A DNA stretch of 33,389 bases from Lachnospiraceae bacterium (GTDB taxonomy: Bacteria > Bacillota > Clostridia > Lachnospirales > Lachnospiraceae), in assembly GCA_022787145.1 (NCBI GenBank), contig JALFVM010000030.1, forward strand, positions 1 through 33,389, in the 5' to 3' direction. The position numbers and the translations under genes were made by a program. The notes beneath the pieces were generated by a model. That model saw only the letters and a program-made list of their open reading frames with translations. It ran no database searches and was not told the origin of the DNA. Below are positions 23,350 to 31,788 of the stretch, piece by piece. Within the stretch, counting starts at the first letter, position 1. Each line of letters begins with the position of its first letter.

Positions 23350-24847
23350 AAAAATGCGAATATGGGAAGATCTGCCGATTGGAAGAAAGATTTTGCTTGC
23401 TTTTGCCATTACTTCCTTTGCAATGTTTATTATGAATTTGTTTATGTACTGGCAGGTCAACAAAACAATCAAAAAAATTGATCAGATTTATGCCAGCAAC
23501 GTAAATCTGAATAATCTGGAAGATGCATTTTCCAGTGTACAGGAGGATATGTATGCATATCTGACTGTGAAAAGCTCCAGTTCTCTGGAAAATTATTATC
23601 GCAGTGAGCAGATTTACCGGGATAAACTGGAACAGTTAAACAATAGAATTACAGATAATGAAATGCTTCTTCTGGAAAAAAATATCCGTGAGATGTCAGA
23701 AACATATCTGATTGTTTCCGGACAGGCAGTACAGGCGAAGCGCGGACGTAATGTGGAAAAATACAAAGAAGCTTATGAGGAGACACTAGATTTATACGAG
23801 TATATTAATTCCTGTATTTATGAATTGAATAATCTGCATTTTGGAAATAATGCGTCTTCCTATGTCGTTTTGACGAAATCTTTGCGTTTGATGGAAATTC
23901 TCAGTTCACTGATTCTTGTCATCATCACATTTTTGAATTGCATTGTGTTAACGGTGATAAGCAGAAATATTGCCAGTCCTCTGGCACGCCTTTCCGAAAG
24001 TGCTGTTCTGGTCGGAGAAGGAAACTTTGATGTGGAAATTCCGCAGATTTATACGCAGGATGAAGTTGGCGTTGTGACAAAAGCATTTAATAAGATGGTA
24101 CACAGCCTCAAAATTCATATGGAGAAGACAAAAGAAAGCATGGAAAAAGAGCGGAAGATGAAGGAACGGGAACTTTTGATGGAAACACATCTGAAGGATG
24201 CGCAGCTGAAATATCTGCAGGCGCAGATCAATCCACATTTTCTCTTTAATTCATTAAATGCAGGTGCACAGCTTGCGATGATGGAAGATGCGGAACAAAC
24301 CTGTCTTTTCATTGAGAGCATGGCAGATTTTTTTCGCTATAATGTAAAGAAGGTATCGGAGTCTTCCACACTGCGCGAGGAACTGGATGTAGTGGATAAT
24401 TATATCTACATTTTGAATGTGCGATTTGCCGGTGATATTCATTTTAACAAATCTGTGGATGAGAGAGTTTTGGATCAGAAAATGCCCAGTATGTTGCTGC
24501 AGCCAATCGTAGAAAATGCAGTCAATCATGGAATTCGCAACGTGGAGTGGGAAGGCAAGATTCATCTTGAAGTAAAAAAAGATGGAGATTATGTGAGAAT
24601 CCGTGTCGCTGACAATGGAAGGGGCATGACAATGGAACGCATTGCAGAGGTTCTGGAAGGAAAGATAAAAGAAAAACAAAAAAATTCTTCCGGAGTAGCC
24701 ATGACAAATGTGATTCATCGTCTGGAATTATATTATGAAAGAAAAGATTTATTGAGTATTCACAGTGAAGGATTAAACAAGGGAACAGAAGTCATTGTGC
24801 TGCTTCCCATACAGAAAAAAAACAATCGTTATAAGCAAAAAAATTAG
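23339..24847 (+). CDS. LytS/YesM-type sensor histidine kinase
   Basis: A 502-residue membrane kinase. TM1 (about 16-38), an extracytoplasmic helical region (about 39-183) and TM2 (about 184-207) are followed by HAMP (about 208-262) and a coiled coil. The His_kinase domain has the phospho-acceptor H300 in QAQINPHFLFNSL. The ATPase domain has N393 (VENAVNHGI) and DNGRGM at 425-430. The G2 region reads GVAMTNV (452-458) where GIGLxNV is usual. It overlaps the sensor gene before it, and the cognate response regulator follows 12 bases later. Confidence 0.93.
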   Translation: MKNKKMRIWEDLPIGRKILLAFAITSFAMFIMNLFMYWQVNKTIKKIDQIYASNVNLNNLEDAFSSVQEDMYAYLTVKSSSSLENYYRSEQIYRDKLEQLNNRITDNEMLLLEKNIREMSETYLIVSGQAVQAKRGRNVEKYKEAYEETLDLYEYINSCIYELNNLHFGNNASSYVVLTKSLRLMEILSSLILVIITFLNCIVLTVISRNIASPLARLSESAVLVGEGNFDVEIPQIYTQDEVGVVTKAFNKMVHSLKIHMEKTKESMEKERKMKERELLMETHLKDAQLKYLQAQINPHFLFNSLNAGAQLAMMEDAEQTCLFIESMADFFRYNVKKVSESSTLREELDVVDNYIYILNVRFAGDIHFNKSVDERVLDQKMPSMLLQPIVENAVNHGIRNVEWEGKIHLEVKKDGDYVRIRVADNGRGMTMERIAEVLEGKIKEKQKNSSGVAMTNVIHRLELYYERKDLLSIHSEGLNKGTEVIVLLPIQKKNNRYKQKN

Positions 24848-24859
24848 GGGAGAAAAGAT

Positions 24860-26452
24860 ATGTACCGCGTATTATTGGCAGATGATGAGGGGATTATGTT
24901 GGAATCTCTGAAAAAGATCATAGAAGGAAGCTTTGGACAGGAATGTGAAATTGCTATGGCAAAGACAGGAAGAGCGGTTGTCGAGCTGGCAGAGACATTT
25001 CGGCCTGATATTGCTTTTATGGATATTCAGATGCCAGGGCTCAATGGAATCCAGGCAATTAAGGAAATTCAGAAAAATAACAAAAATACGATTTTCATTA
25101 TCATTACGGCTTATGATCAGTTCGACTATGCCAAAGAAGCCATCAATCTCGGGGTGATGGAGTTTTTGACAAAGCCGGTGAATAAAAAAGTAGTTTTGGA
25201 TGTTCTTGTTCAGGCTATGAATAAGGTCGACGAAACCAGAAAAAAGAGAAGCGATGATCTGAAAATCAGAGAAAAGCTGGAGATTGTGATTCCGGTATTG
25301 GAAAGCGGATACATCTATGAACTTCTTCTCGCAAACAGGGGAATTTCGTCAGGGGAAAATTATCGGACGTTATTGGATATCAAAGAAGAGTATGCGTATA
25401 TCATTGTTTTGGAATTTGGAGATGCAGGAGAAAATGGCACACTTACCAATGAAGTAGGTGCACGTGTTCGTGCGGAAAAGTTTTATCCGGAGCTTCGGGA
25501 GATGGTAAAAGGATATTTTCACTGTGTGGTCGGCCCGGTCATGGGCAATCAGGTGGTGCTTCTCGTTCCTTATGAAAAGAAAGAAGTTTCTTATGAGGAG
25601 CGTGTTCGGATTCTGGAGCGCACAAGGAATATGGTGTATAAACTGGAGGAACGCATTTCCGGACGTTTTCGCGGAGGAATTGGATACATCAAGGAAATCG
25701 GTGAGGTCAGTGCTTCTTATGACGATGCAGTAAAAGCGCTTCGTCACAGCGATAGCCATGTGGTGCATGTAAAAGATATACCTGGAACAAAAGCATACGA
25801 TGGAGAGTATCCATCGGAGATAGAAAAGAAATATTTTCAGTATGTGAAAAAGGCAGATGAAAAAAATGCTTTGAAACAGGCGGGGATATTTTTTGACTGG
25901 ATGACACAGAACTTTGCGGACAATAAAGATGAGATTGCGTTGAAGGTACTCGAATTTATTATATTGGCAGAGCGTGAGGCTTCTGAGCAGGATGGTGTAC
26001 CTTATGGATTCGGATATCGAAAGGCGTACCTGGGAATGGTGCAGTCTTTCCAGAATTATGGGGAACTGAGACGCTGGTTTTTGATAAAGACAAGTGAGAT
26101 TTGTCAAAACATTGCTACTTCGAGGGAAACGCAGACAGAAACACTGGTATCCAAAGTGAAGACTTACATAGAAGAAAATTATCAGAAAGATATTTCTCTG
26201 GATGAGGTGTCGCGTCTGGTGGATATTAGCCCGTATTATTTCAGCAAACTGTTTAAACAGGAGGCTGGAAAAAATTTTATTGAATATTTGACGGAGATTC
26301 GTATGCGCCATGCGGAAGAATTTCTTCGGGATCCGTCTTACAGCATTAAGGAAGTCTGTGTGATGTCTGGATACAGTGATCCCAATTATTTCAGCAGGCT
26401 GTTTAAAAAATATGAGAGTGTGACACCGAGCGAGTACAGAGAAAGGTTGTGA
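24860..26452 (+). CDS. YesN-type response regulator with AraC DNA-binding domain
   Basis: A 530-residue response regulator. The receiver (1-120) has acidic D8 and D9, the phosphorylation site D55 (FMDIQMPG) and the switch lysine in FLTKPVNK. A long middle region follows (about 130-420). The C-terminus has two AraC-type helix-turn-helices (about 430-530: ISLDEVSRLVDISPYYFSKLFK and YSIKEVCVMSGYSDPNYFSRLFKKY). It is the partner of the preceding kinase and most likely activates the downstream ABC-transporter operon. AGGGGAGAAAAG precedes the ATG. Confidence 0.94.
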   Translation: MYRVLLADDEGIMLESLKKIIEGSFGQECEIAMAKTGRAVVELAETFRPDIAFMDIQMPGLNGIQAIKEIQKNNKNTIFIIITAYDQFDYAKEAINLGVMEFLTKPVNKKVVLDVLVQAMNKVDETRKKRSDDLKIREKLEIVIPVLESGYIYELLLANRGISSGENYRTLLDIKEEYAYIIVLEFGDAGENGTLTNEVGARVRAEKFYPELREMVKGYFHCVVGPVMGNQVVLLVPYEKKEVSYEERVRILERTRNMVYKLEERISGRFRGGIGYIKEIGEVSASYDDAVKALRHSDSHVVHVKDIPGTKAYDGEYPSEIEKKYFQYVKKADEKNALKQAGIFFDWMTQNFADNKDEIALKVLEFIILAEREASEQDGVPYGFGYRKAYLGMVQSFQNYGELRRWFLIKTSEICQNIATSRETQTETLVSKVKTYIEENYQKDISLDEVSRLVDISPYYFSKLFKQEAGKNFIEYLTEIRMRHAEEFLRDPSYSIKEVCVMSGYSDPNYFSRLFKKYESVTPSEYRERL

Positions 26453-26457
26453 GTGAA

Positions 26458-27492
26458 ATGAGGGGGAAACGTTTTCTGGCATTTTTAGTGATAGCGGTAG
26501 TATTGCTGTGCGGCTGCGGTTCTTCCAGTGACAAACAGAAAGTCAATGAGGACAGGAAAACAGATAAGATTCAGATTGGAATGGCGTTTGATTCGTTTGT
26601 GATTGAACGCTGGGTCAGAGACCGTGATGTATTTGTATCCACAGCAACGAAGCTGGGGGCGGATGTTAATGTGCAGAATGCGAATGGAGATGTGCAGGAG
26701 CAAATTTCTCAGATTGAGTATTTTATCGAAAAAAATATGGATGTCATAGTGGTGGTGGCAGTTGACTGTGAAAAATTAACACCTGTCATGCAGAAAGCGA
26801 AAAAAGTCGGAATTCGCACTATCTGTTATGACAGACTGGTATCAAATGCAAATGCAGATCTGTATATTTCTTTTGATAATGTAAAAGTAGGAACATTGAT
26901 TGCCAATGCTTTGCAGGAGGCTCTTCCAGATGGTGGAAAAATATTCTGTATCAAAGGTTCGATGGAAGACAACAATGTAGCACTGGTGGAACAGGGATTT
27001 CAGGAGGCGATTGCGAACAGTACTCTCGAAGTTGTTTATGAAGCGAACTGTAAAGGATGGCTGGCGGAAGAAGCATTCGATTATGTCACAGAGGCTCTGG
27101 CGAAGTATCCGAATGTGGCAGGCGTGATGTGTGGCAATGATGATCTGGCATCGTATGCGTTTCGTGCATTGGCGGAAAATCGCAAGGCAGGAAAGGTAAT
27201 GCTGATAGGGCAGGATGCAGATTTGGCTGCCTGCCAGCGTATTGTAGAGGGAACGCAGTATATGACTGTTTATAAATCTGTGGATTCTCTTGCAGGAGAG
27301 GCGGCTGAATGTGCAGTGAAGCTTGCAAAGGGAGAACCATTGGGGGCGAAAGAGACGATTTCTGATGGCGAGAATGAGATTCCATTTCAGAAATTGGAAC
27401 CGGTCGCTGTGACACGTGAAAATATGGATGAAATTATTATTGATGGAGGATTCCATTTAAAAGAAGATGTGTATCTGAATATAAACAAATAA
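26458..27492 (+). CDS. Lipoprotein sugar-binding protein (XylF/ChvE-like), sensor-operon copy
   Basis: A 344-residue lipoprotein of the type I sugar-binding family. The signal peptide ends in a lipobox with C20 (Leu-Cys-Gly-Cys). The binding fold resembles XylF/ChvE: FVIERWVRDRD, then QISQIEYFIEKNMDVIVVVAVD, CYDRLV, and GQDADLAACQRI with its ligand-facing Asp. It is the fourth gene of the sensor operon, not of the transporter operon. The ATG at 26458 was chosen because GAAAGG lies 11 bases upstream. A GTG at 26449 that overlaps the previous stop is an alternative, two bases from that site. It may feed the kinase or the transporter. Confidence 0.87.
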   Translation: MRGKRFLAFLVIAVVLLCGCGSSSDKQKVNEDRKTDKIQIGMAFDSFVIERWVRDRDVFVSTATKLGADVNVQNANGDVQEQISQIEYFIEKNMDVIVVVAVDCEKLTPVMQKAKKVGIRTICYDRLVSNANADLYISFDNVKVGTLIANALQEALPDGGKIFCIKGSMEDNNVALVEQGFQEAIANSTLEVVYEANCKGWLAEEAFDYVTEALAKYPNVAGVMCGNDDLASYAFRALAENRKAGKVMLIGQDADLAACQRIVEGTQYMTVYKSVDSLAGEAAECAVKLAKGEPLGAKETISDGENEIPFQKLEPVAVTRENMDEIIIDGGFHLKEDVYLNINK

Positions 27493-27501
27493 AGAATGCA
27501 A

Positions 27502-27536
27502 TAGCAAATATTTGCGATGAGTAGCAATTTTTTGCG
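27502..27536. repeat. Two phased palindromic 15-mers, candidate regulator site
   Basis: TAGCAAATATTTGCG (27502-27516) and TAGCAATTTTTTGCG (27522-27536) agree at 13 of 15 bases and lie exactly 20 bp apart. The first contains the perfect palindrome GCAAATATTTGC. They lie after the sensor operon and about 110-140 bases upstream of the probable chvE-type transcription start. Confidence 0.5.
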
Positions 27537-27537
27537 G

Positions 27538-27570
27538 CAAAAAAGTCCTGTATTTTGACAGGACTTTTTT
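27538..27570 (+). terminator. Intrinsic terminator of the sensor operon
   Basis: AAAAAAGTCCTGT pairs with ACAGGACTTTTTT around ATTTTG. The perfect stem with its U-tract separates the sensor operon from the transporter operon. Confidence 0.92.
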
Positions 27571-27627
27571 GTGCCCTGATTTTTAACAAAAATATGAAGC
27601 TGGTTCATAAGCAAGTCCAGATGCACC

Positions 27628-27638
27628 TATGCTATAGT
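27628..27638 (+). promoter_or_regulatory. Weak -10 region of the transporter operon
   Basis: TATGCTATAGT offers overlapping -10 hexamers (TATGCT and TATAGT). No proper -35 is present 16-18 bases upstream (TTCATA at best), which suits a promoter that needs an activator such as the YesN-type regulator. Confidence 0.4.
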
Positions 27639-27692
27639 TTTCTTGTAACAAAAAAGTACCAAAAACATAAAAATGATGGGAGGATTTGTAAC

Positions 27693-28835
27693 ATGAAAAA
27701 GAAATTAGTTGCAACATTATTATCCGCCGCTATGGTGACAACCATGTTCGTTGGCTGTGGTACATCTGGAGAGGTTGCTGACAAAGATGCAGCAGGAAGC
27801 ACAGAGGCTTCTGCAGATGGAGAAGACGCTGCAGGTGATACAGCAGCAAAACCGGATGGCAATCTGGTTGGTGTGGCAATGCCTACCAAAGATTTACAGC
27901 GTTGGAATCAGGATGGTACCAACATGAAAGAACAGCTGGAGAAAGCCGGATATGAAGTAGATCTGCAGTACGCAAATAACGATATTGCGACACAGGTATC
28001 TCAGGTAGAGACCATGATCTCCAACGGATGCAACCTTCTGGTCATTGCTTCTATTGATGGTGAGTCTCTTGGAACTCCTCTTTCCCAGGCAAAGGAGGCC
28101 GGAATCCCGGTTATTTCTTATGACCGTCTGCTGATGAACTCTGACGCAGTTTCTTACTATGCAACATTTGATAACTACATGGTAGGAACAAAACAGGGAG
28201 AGGCAATCGTAGAGGCACTTGATCTTGAGAATGCAGATGGACCGTTTAATCTGGAAATCTTTACCGGTGACCCGGGCGATAACAATGCACGTTTCTTCTA
28301 TGGCGGTGCTATGGATGTTCTTCAGCCATACATTGATGACGGAAAACTGGTGGTTCAGTCCGGTCAGACAACATTTGAAGAAGTTGCAACTGCAAACTGG
28401 TCTACAGAGACAGCTCAGAACAGAATGGATACCATTATTTCCGGTAACTACTCTGGCGGAACAAAATTAGATGCCGTTCTTTGCTCGAATGACTCCACAG
28501 CACTTGGTGTTGCAAACGCACTGGCTGCTTCCTATACAGGAGAGTATCCATTTATCACTGGTCAGGACTGTGACGTAGCAAACGTGAAAAATCTGATCAC
28601 TGGAAAACAGAGTATGGATATCTTCAAAGATACACGCGATTTGGCAACAGCAGTAGTTGGAATGGTTGATTCTATCATGAAGGGTGAAGAGGCTGAAGTA
28701 AATGATACAGAGTCTTATGACAATGGTACAGGTGTGATTCCTACATATCTTTGCGAGCCTAAGGTTTGTACAGCAGACAATTACAAAGAATTACTTCTTG
28801 ACTCCGGATACTATACAGAAGACGATTTGAAATAA
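27693..28835 (+). CDS. chvE: Multiple-monosaccharide ABC transporter substrate-binding protein (ChvE-like)
   Basis: A 380-residue lipoprotein. The signal peptide ends at C22 (Phe-Val-Gly-Cys), followed by an Ala/Gly/Asp-rich linker (about 23-55). The ChvE/XylF-type binding domain begins at GVAMPTKDLQRWNQDG. The ligand-contact region SYDRLL and the C-terminal GQDCDVANVKNL are visible. It captures monosaccharides such as xylose, galactose, glucose or arabinose for the ABC transporter encoded just downstream; the exact sugars are unknown. The ATG at 27693 follows GGGAGGATT; the open frame upstream lacks a signal peptide. It is separated from the ATPase gene by a GC-rich hairpin. Confidence 0.9.
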   Translation: MKKKLVATLLSAAMVTTMFVGCGTSGEVADKDAAGSTEASADGEDAAGDTAAKPDGNLVGVAMPTKDLQRWNQDGTNMKEQLEKAGYEVDLQYANNDIATQVSQVETMISNGCNLLVIASIDGESLGTPLSQAKEAGIPVISYDRLLMNSDAVSYYATFDNYMVGTKQGEAIVEALDLENADGPFNLEIFTGDPGDNNARFFYGGAMDVLQPYIDDGKLVVQSGQTTFEEVATANWSTETAQNRMDTIISGNYSGGTKLDAVLCSNDSTALGVANALAASYTGEYPFITGQDCDVANVKNLITGKQSMDIFKDTRDLATAVVGMVDSIMKGEEAEVNDTESYDNGTGVIPTYLCEPKVCTADNYKELLLDSGYYTEDDLK

Positions 28836-28871
28836 TCGTATCGGAAATGAATTAGAAACTTACAATTGGTG

Positions 28872-28894
28872 CAGGCGGGAATCATTCCCGCCTG
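28872..28894 (+). other. Intercistronic hairpin between binding-protein and ATPase genes
   Basis: CAGGCGGGA pairs perfectly with TCCCGCCTG around ATCAT. No U-tract follows, so it is unlikely to be a full terminator. Such hairpins after binding-protein genes often stabilise the upstream mRNA and set a high ratio of binding protein to ATPase. Confidence 0.7.
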
Positions 28895-28919
28895 ACGATT
28901 CTGATAGGGAGGGATACAG

Positions 28920-30458
28920 TTGGCAAAGATACTTTTGGAAATGAAAAATATCACCAAAACTTTCCCGGGTGTAAAAGCGTTAGACAACGTAAATTTACAG
29001 GTAGAAGAGGGCGAGATTCACGCTTTGGTAGGTGAGAATGGTGCTGGTAAGTCAACTTTGATGAATGTCTTGAGTGGTATTTATCCATATGGTTCATATG
29101 AAGGCGATATTATCTATAATGGTGAAGTTTGTAAATTTAATAAAATTAATGACAGCGAGGAAAAAGGAATCGTAATCATCCATCAGGAACTTGCGTTGAT
29201 TCCTTATATGACCATCGGCGAGAATATGTACCTTGGAAATGAAAAAGGTCATAAAGCCGCAATTAACTGGAATGAAACGTATGGTGAGGCAGATAAATAC
29301 CTGAAGACGGTAGGTCTGCAGGAGTCTTCCCGCACTTTGATTAAAGATATCGGTGTAGGCAAGCAGCAGCTGGTAGAGATTGCCAAGGCGTTGGCAAAAC
29401 ATGCAAAGCTTCTGATTCTGGATGAGCCTACCGCATCCTTAAACGAGGATGATTCCCAGCAGCTGCTGGAACTGATGCTCAAGTTTAAAGAGCAGGGAAT
29501 GACATCGATTATTATTTCCCATAAATTAAATGAGATTGCTTACGTTGCAGATAAGATTACCGTTATCCGCGATGGTTCTACGATTGAAACGATGGACAAT
29601 CGAAATTCCCATATTTCGGAAGACCGTATCATTCAGGGAATGGTTGGTCGTGAGCTGACAGACCGTTTCCCGAAACGTCCGGATGTAAAGATCGGCGACA
29701 TAAACATGGAAGTCAAGAACTGGACCGTATATCATCCATTGTACTCCGAAAGAAAAGTGGTAGATAACGTATCCTTTAAGGTACATAAAGGAGAGGTTGT
29801 CGGTATTTCCGGTCTGATGGGAGCGGGCCGTACGGAGCTTGCCATGAGTCTGTTTGGAAAAAGTTATGGCGCACACATTTCCGGTCAGGTATTTATGAAT
29901 GGAAAAGAAGTACATCTCAATTCTGTACAGGAGGCGATCAAGCACAAACTGGCTTATGTAACAGAGGATCGTAAAGGAAATGGACTGATTTTGTCCAATC
30001 CGATCAAAATCAATACAACACTGGCAAATATGGGTGCTGTCAGCAGCCATGGTGTGATTGATAAAGATAAAGAGTATGCAGTAGCGGAAGATTATCGTCA
30101 GAAATTAAGAACAAAATGTCCGACGGTAGAACAAAATGTTGGCAACTTAAGTGGAGGTAACCAGCAGAAGGTACTGCTGGCAAAATGGATGTTCACAGAA
30201 CCGGACATTCTGATACTTGATGAACCTACCCGAGGTATCGATGTAGGTGCGAAGTATGAAATTTACTGCATTATCAATCAGCTTGTTGCAGAAGGCAAAT
30301 CTGTAATCATGATTTCTTCAGAACTTCCCGAAGTTCTTGGAATGTCAGACAGAATTTATGTCATGAACGAAGGAAAAATGGTTGGTGAGCTAAATGCTGC
30401 CGAGGCAACACAGGAATTGATTATGTCACGTATTCTGAAATCAAGTAAAGGAGAGTAG
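28920..30458 (+). CDS. mmsA: Multiple-monosaccharide ABC transporter ATP-binding protein
   Basis: A 512-residue sugar ABC ATPase of the RbsA/XylG/GguA type with two nucleotide-binding domains. The first has Walker [10 protein letters not shown] (38-46), the signature-like [15 protein letters not shown] and Walker [12 protein letters not shown]. The second has the degenerate Walker [11 protein letters not shown] usual in this family, the signature LSGGNQQKV and [16 protein letters not shown]. It couples ATP hydrolysis to sugar import through the permease encoded next. The start is TTG, supported by AGGGAGGG seven bases upstream and by the family-typical N-terminus. Confidence 0.92.
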   Translation: MAKILLEMKNITKTFPGVKALDNVNLQVEEGEIHALVGENGAGKSTLMNVLSGIYPYGSYEGDIIYNGEVCKFNKINDSEEKGIVIIHQELALIPYMTIGENMYLGNEKGHKAAINWNETYGEADKYLKTVGLQESSRTLIKDIGVGKQQLVEIAKALAKHAKLLILDEPTASLNEDDSQQLLELMLKFKEQGMTSIIISHKLNEIAYVADKITVIRDGSTIETMDNRNSHISEDRIIQGMVGRELTDRFPKRPDVKIGDINMEVKNWTVYHPLYSERKVVDNVSFKVHKGEVVGISGLMGAGRTELAMSLFGKSYGAHISGQVFMNGKEVHLNSVQEAIKHKLAYVTEDRKGNGLILSNPIKINTTLANMGAVSSHGVIDKDKEYAVAEDYRQKLRTKCPTVEQNVGNLSGGNQQKVLLAKWMFTEPDILILDEPTRGIDVGAKYEIYCIINQLVAEGKSVIMISSELPEVLGMSDRIYVMNEGKMVGELNAAEATQELIMSRILKSSKGE

Positions 30459-30461
30459 ACA

Positions 30462-31631
30462 ATGGGAAATATAAAAATATCTGAAGTAATCAAAAAATAT
30501 ACCATGGTAATTGCTCTTGTGGTAGTTACTATCTTCTTCGCAACACAGAAGAGCGGAGCAATCCTTCTTCCGCAGAACGTAACAAACCTGATTGCCCAGA
30601 ATGCATATGTATTCATTCTTGCAACCGGTATGCTGTTCTGTATTCTGACTGGTGGTAACATTGACCTGTCAGTTGGTTCTGTTGTATGTTTTGTTGGTGC
30701 AATCGGCGGTCAGCTGATGGTAAACAAAGGCATGAACGTATATCTTGCAATTCTCATTATGATTCTCATCGGTACGCTGATTGGTGCATGGCAGGGATTC
30801 TGGATTGCTTATGTGCGTATTCCACCGTTTATTGTAACTCTTGCAGGAATGTTGATCTTCCGTGGATTATCAAACGTAGTTCTGCAGGGTCTTACGATTG
30901 CTCCAATGCCGGATAATTATCTGGAACTGTTTAACAACTATGTACCGGATTTTATCGGCATGGAAGGTCTGAATATGACCTGTTTCCTGGCAGGTGTGAT
31001 TGCCTGTGTGGCTTATGTGGCAGTTATTATATGGGGAAGAAAACAGAAACTGAGTAAAGGCTATGCTGTTGAACCAATGGGTGGTGTTGCTGTAAAAATG
31101 GCAGTCATCTGCGTCGTAATTCTTGCCTTTATGTACAGACTGGCACAGTATAAAGGTATTCCAAATTCACTTCTGTGGGTAATCATCGTTATCGCTGTTT
31201 ATACATATATTGCTTCCAAAACAACAGTGGGACGTTATTTCTACGCAGTCGGCGGAAATGAGAAAGCAACAAAACTTTCTGGTATCAATACAAACCGTGT
31301 ATACTTCCTGGCATACGCAAATATGGGATTCTTATCTGCAATTGCAGCGCTGGTTGTTGTTGCTCGTCTGAATTCTGCGAACCCGACAGCTGGTACAAAC
31401 TATGAGATGGATGCCATCGGCTCCTGTTTCATCGGTGGCGCATCTGCGTACGGCGGAACCGGAACAGTTCCTGGTGTTATCATCGGTGCTACTTTGATGG
31501 GTGTCATCAACCTTGGTATGAACATCATGGGTGTAGATGCCAACTATCAGAAAGTCGTAAAGGGAGCAGTTCTTCTGGTGGCAGTTATCTTTGATGTAGT
31601 AAGTAAACGTAAATCCTTTATTGCAAAATAA
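30462..31631 (+). CDS. mmsB: Multiple-monosaccharide ABC transporter permease
   Basis: A 389-residue permease of the RbsC/XylH/GguB family with about ten membrane segments. Family blocks include LATGMLFCILTGGNIDLSVGSVV, PPFIVTLAGMLIFRGLSNVVLQG and the cytoplasmic loop GNEKATKLSGINTNRV, which contacts the ATPase. It starts 3 bases after the ATPase stop, with AAAGGAG overlapping the end of that gene. It forms the channel for the monosaccharide captured by the ChvE-like protein. A terminator follows. Confidence 0.93.
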   Translation: MGNIKISEVIKKYTMVIALVVVTIFFATQKSGAILLPQNVTNLIAQNAYVFILATGMLFCILTGGNIDLSVGSVVCFVGAIGGQLMVNKGMNVYLAILIMILIGTLIGAWQGFWIAYVRIPPFIVTLAGMLIFRGLSNVVLQGLTIAPMPDNYLELFNNYVPDFIGMEGLNMTCFLAGVIACVAYVAVIIWGRKQKLSKGYAVEPMGGVAVKMAVICVVILAFMYRLAQYKGIPNSLLWVIIVIAVYTYIASKTTVGRYFYAVGGNEKATKLSGINTNRVYFLAYANMGFLSAIAALVVVARLNSANPTAGTNYEMDAIGSCFIGGASAYGGTGTVPGVIIGATLMGVINLGMNIMGVDANYQKVVKGAVLLVAVIFDVVSKRKSFIAK

Positions 31632-31648
31632 AATATGAGTATAGCAGG

Positions 31649-31678
31649 AAAAGCGAGGCTTTATGCTTCGCTTTTTTG
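31649..31678 (+). terminator. Intrinsic terminator of the transporter operon
   Basis: AAAAGCGAGGC pairs with GCTTCGCTTTT (one G-U pair) around a short TTTAT-type loop, and T residues follow. Confidence 0.85.
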
Positions 31679-31746
31679 TTGTATGGAGATTTTCGATGCA
31701 ATAAAAAAATTAAAAAATAAAAAGGAAAAAATCGCTTTTTCGGGAA

Positions 31747-31752
31747 TATAAT
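31747..31752 (+). promoter_or_regulatory. Probable -10 element of the dgt-dnaG operon
   Basis: A perfect TATAAT 36 bases before the dgt start. The expected -35 position is A/G-rich and does not match the consensus, so only the -10 is called. Confidence 0.35.
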
Positions 31753-31788
31753 TAATAGAAGGATTTGTCTGAGTGTGGAGGTGAGTCT

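Noticed and set aside
25370-26482. 370-codon open frame on the minus strand over the response-regulator gene
   Set aside because: Antisense to the middle and the AraC domain of a clear gene, hydrophobic/His-rich random-looking sequence, no ribosome site or neighbours on that strand.
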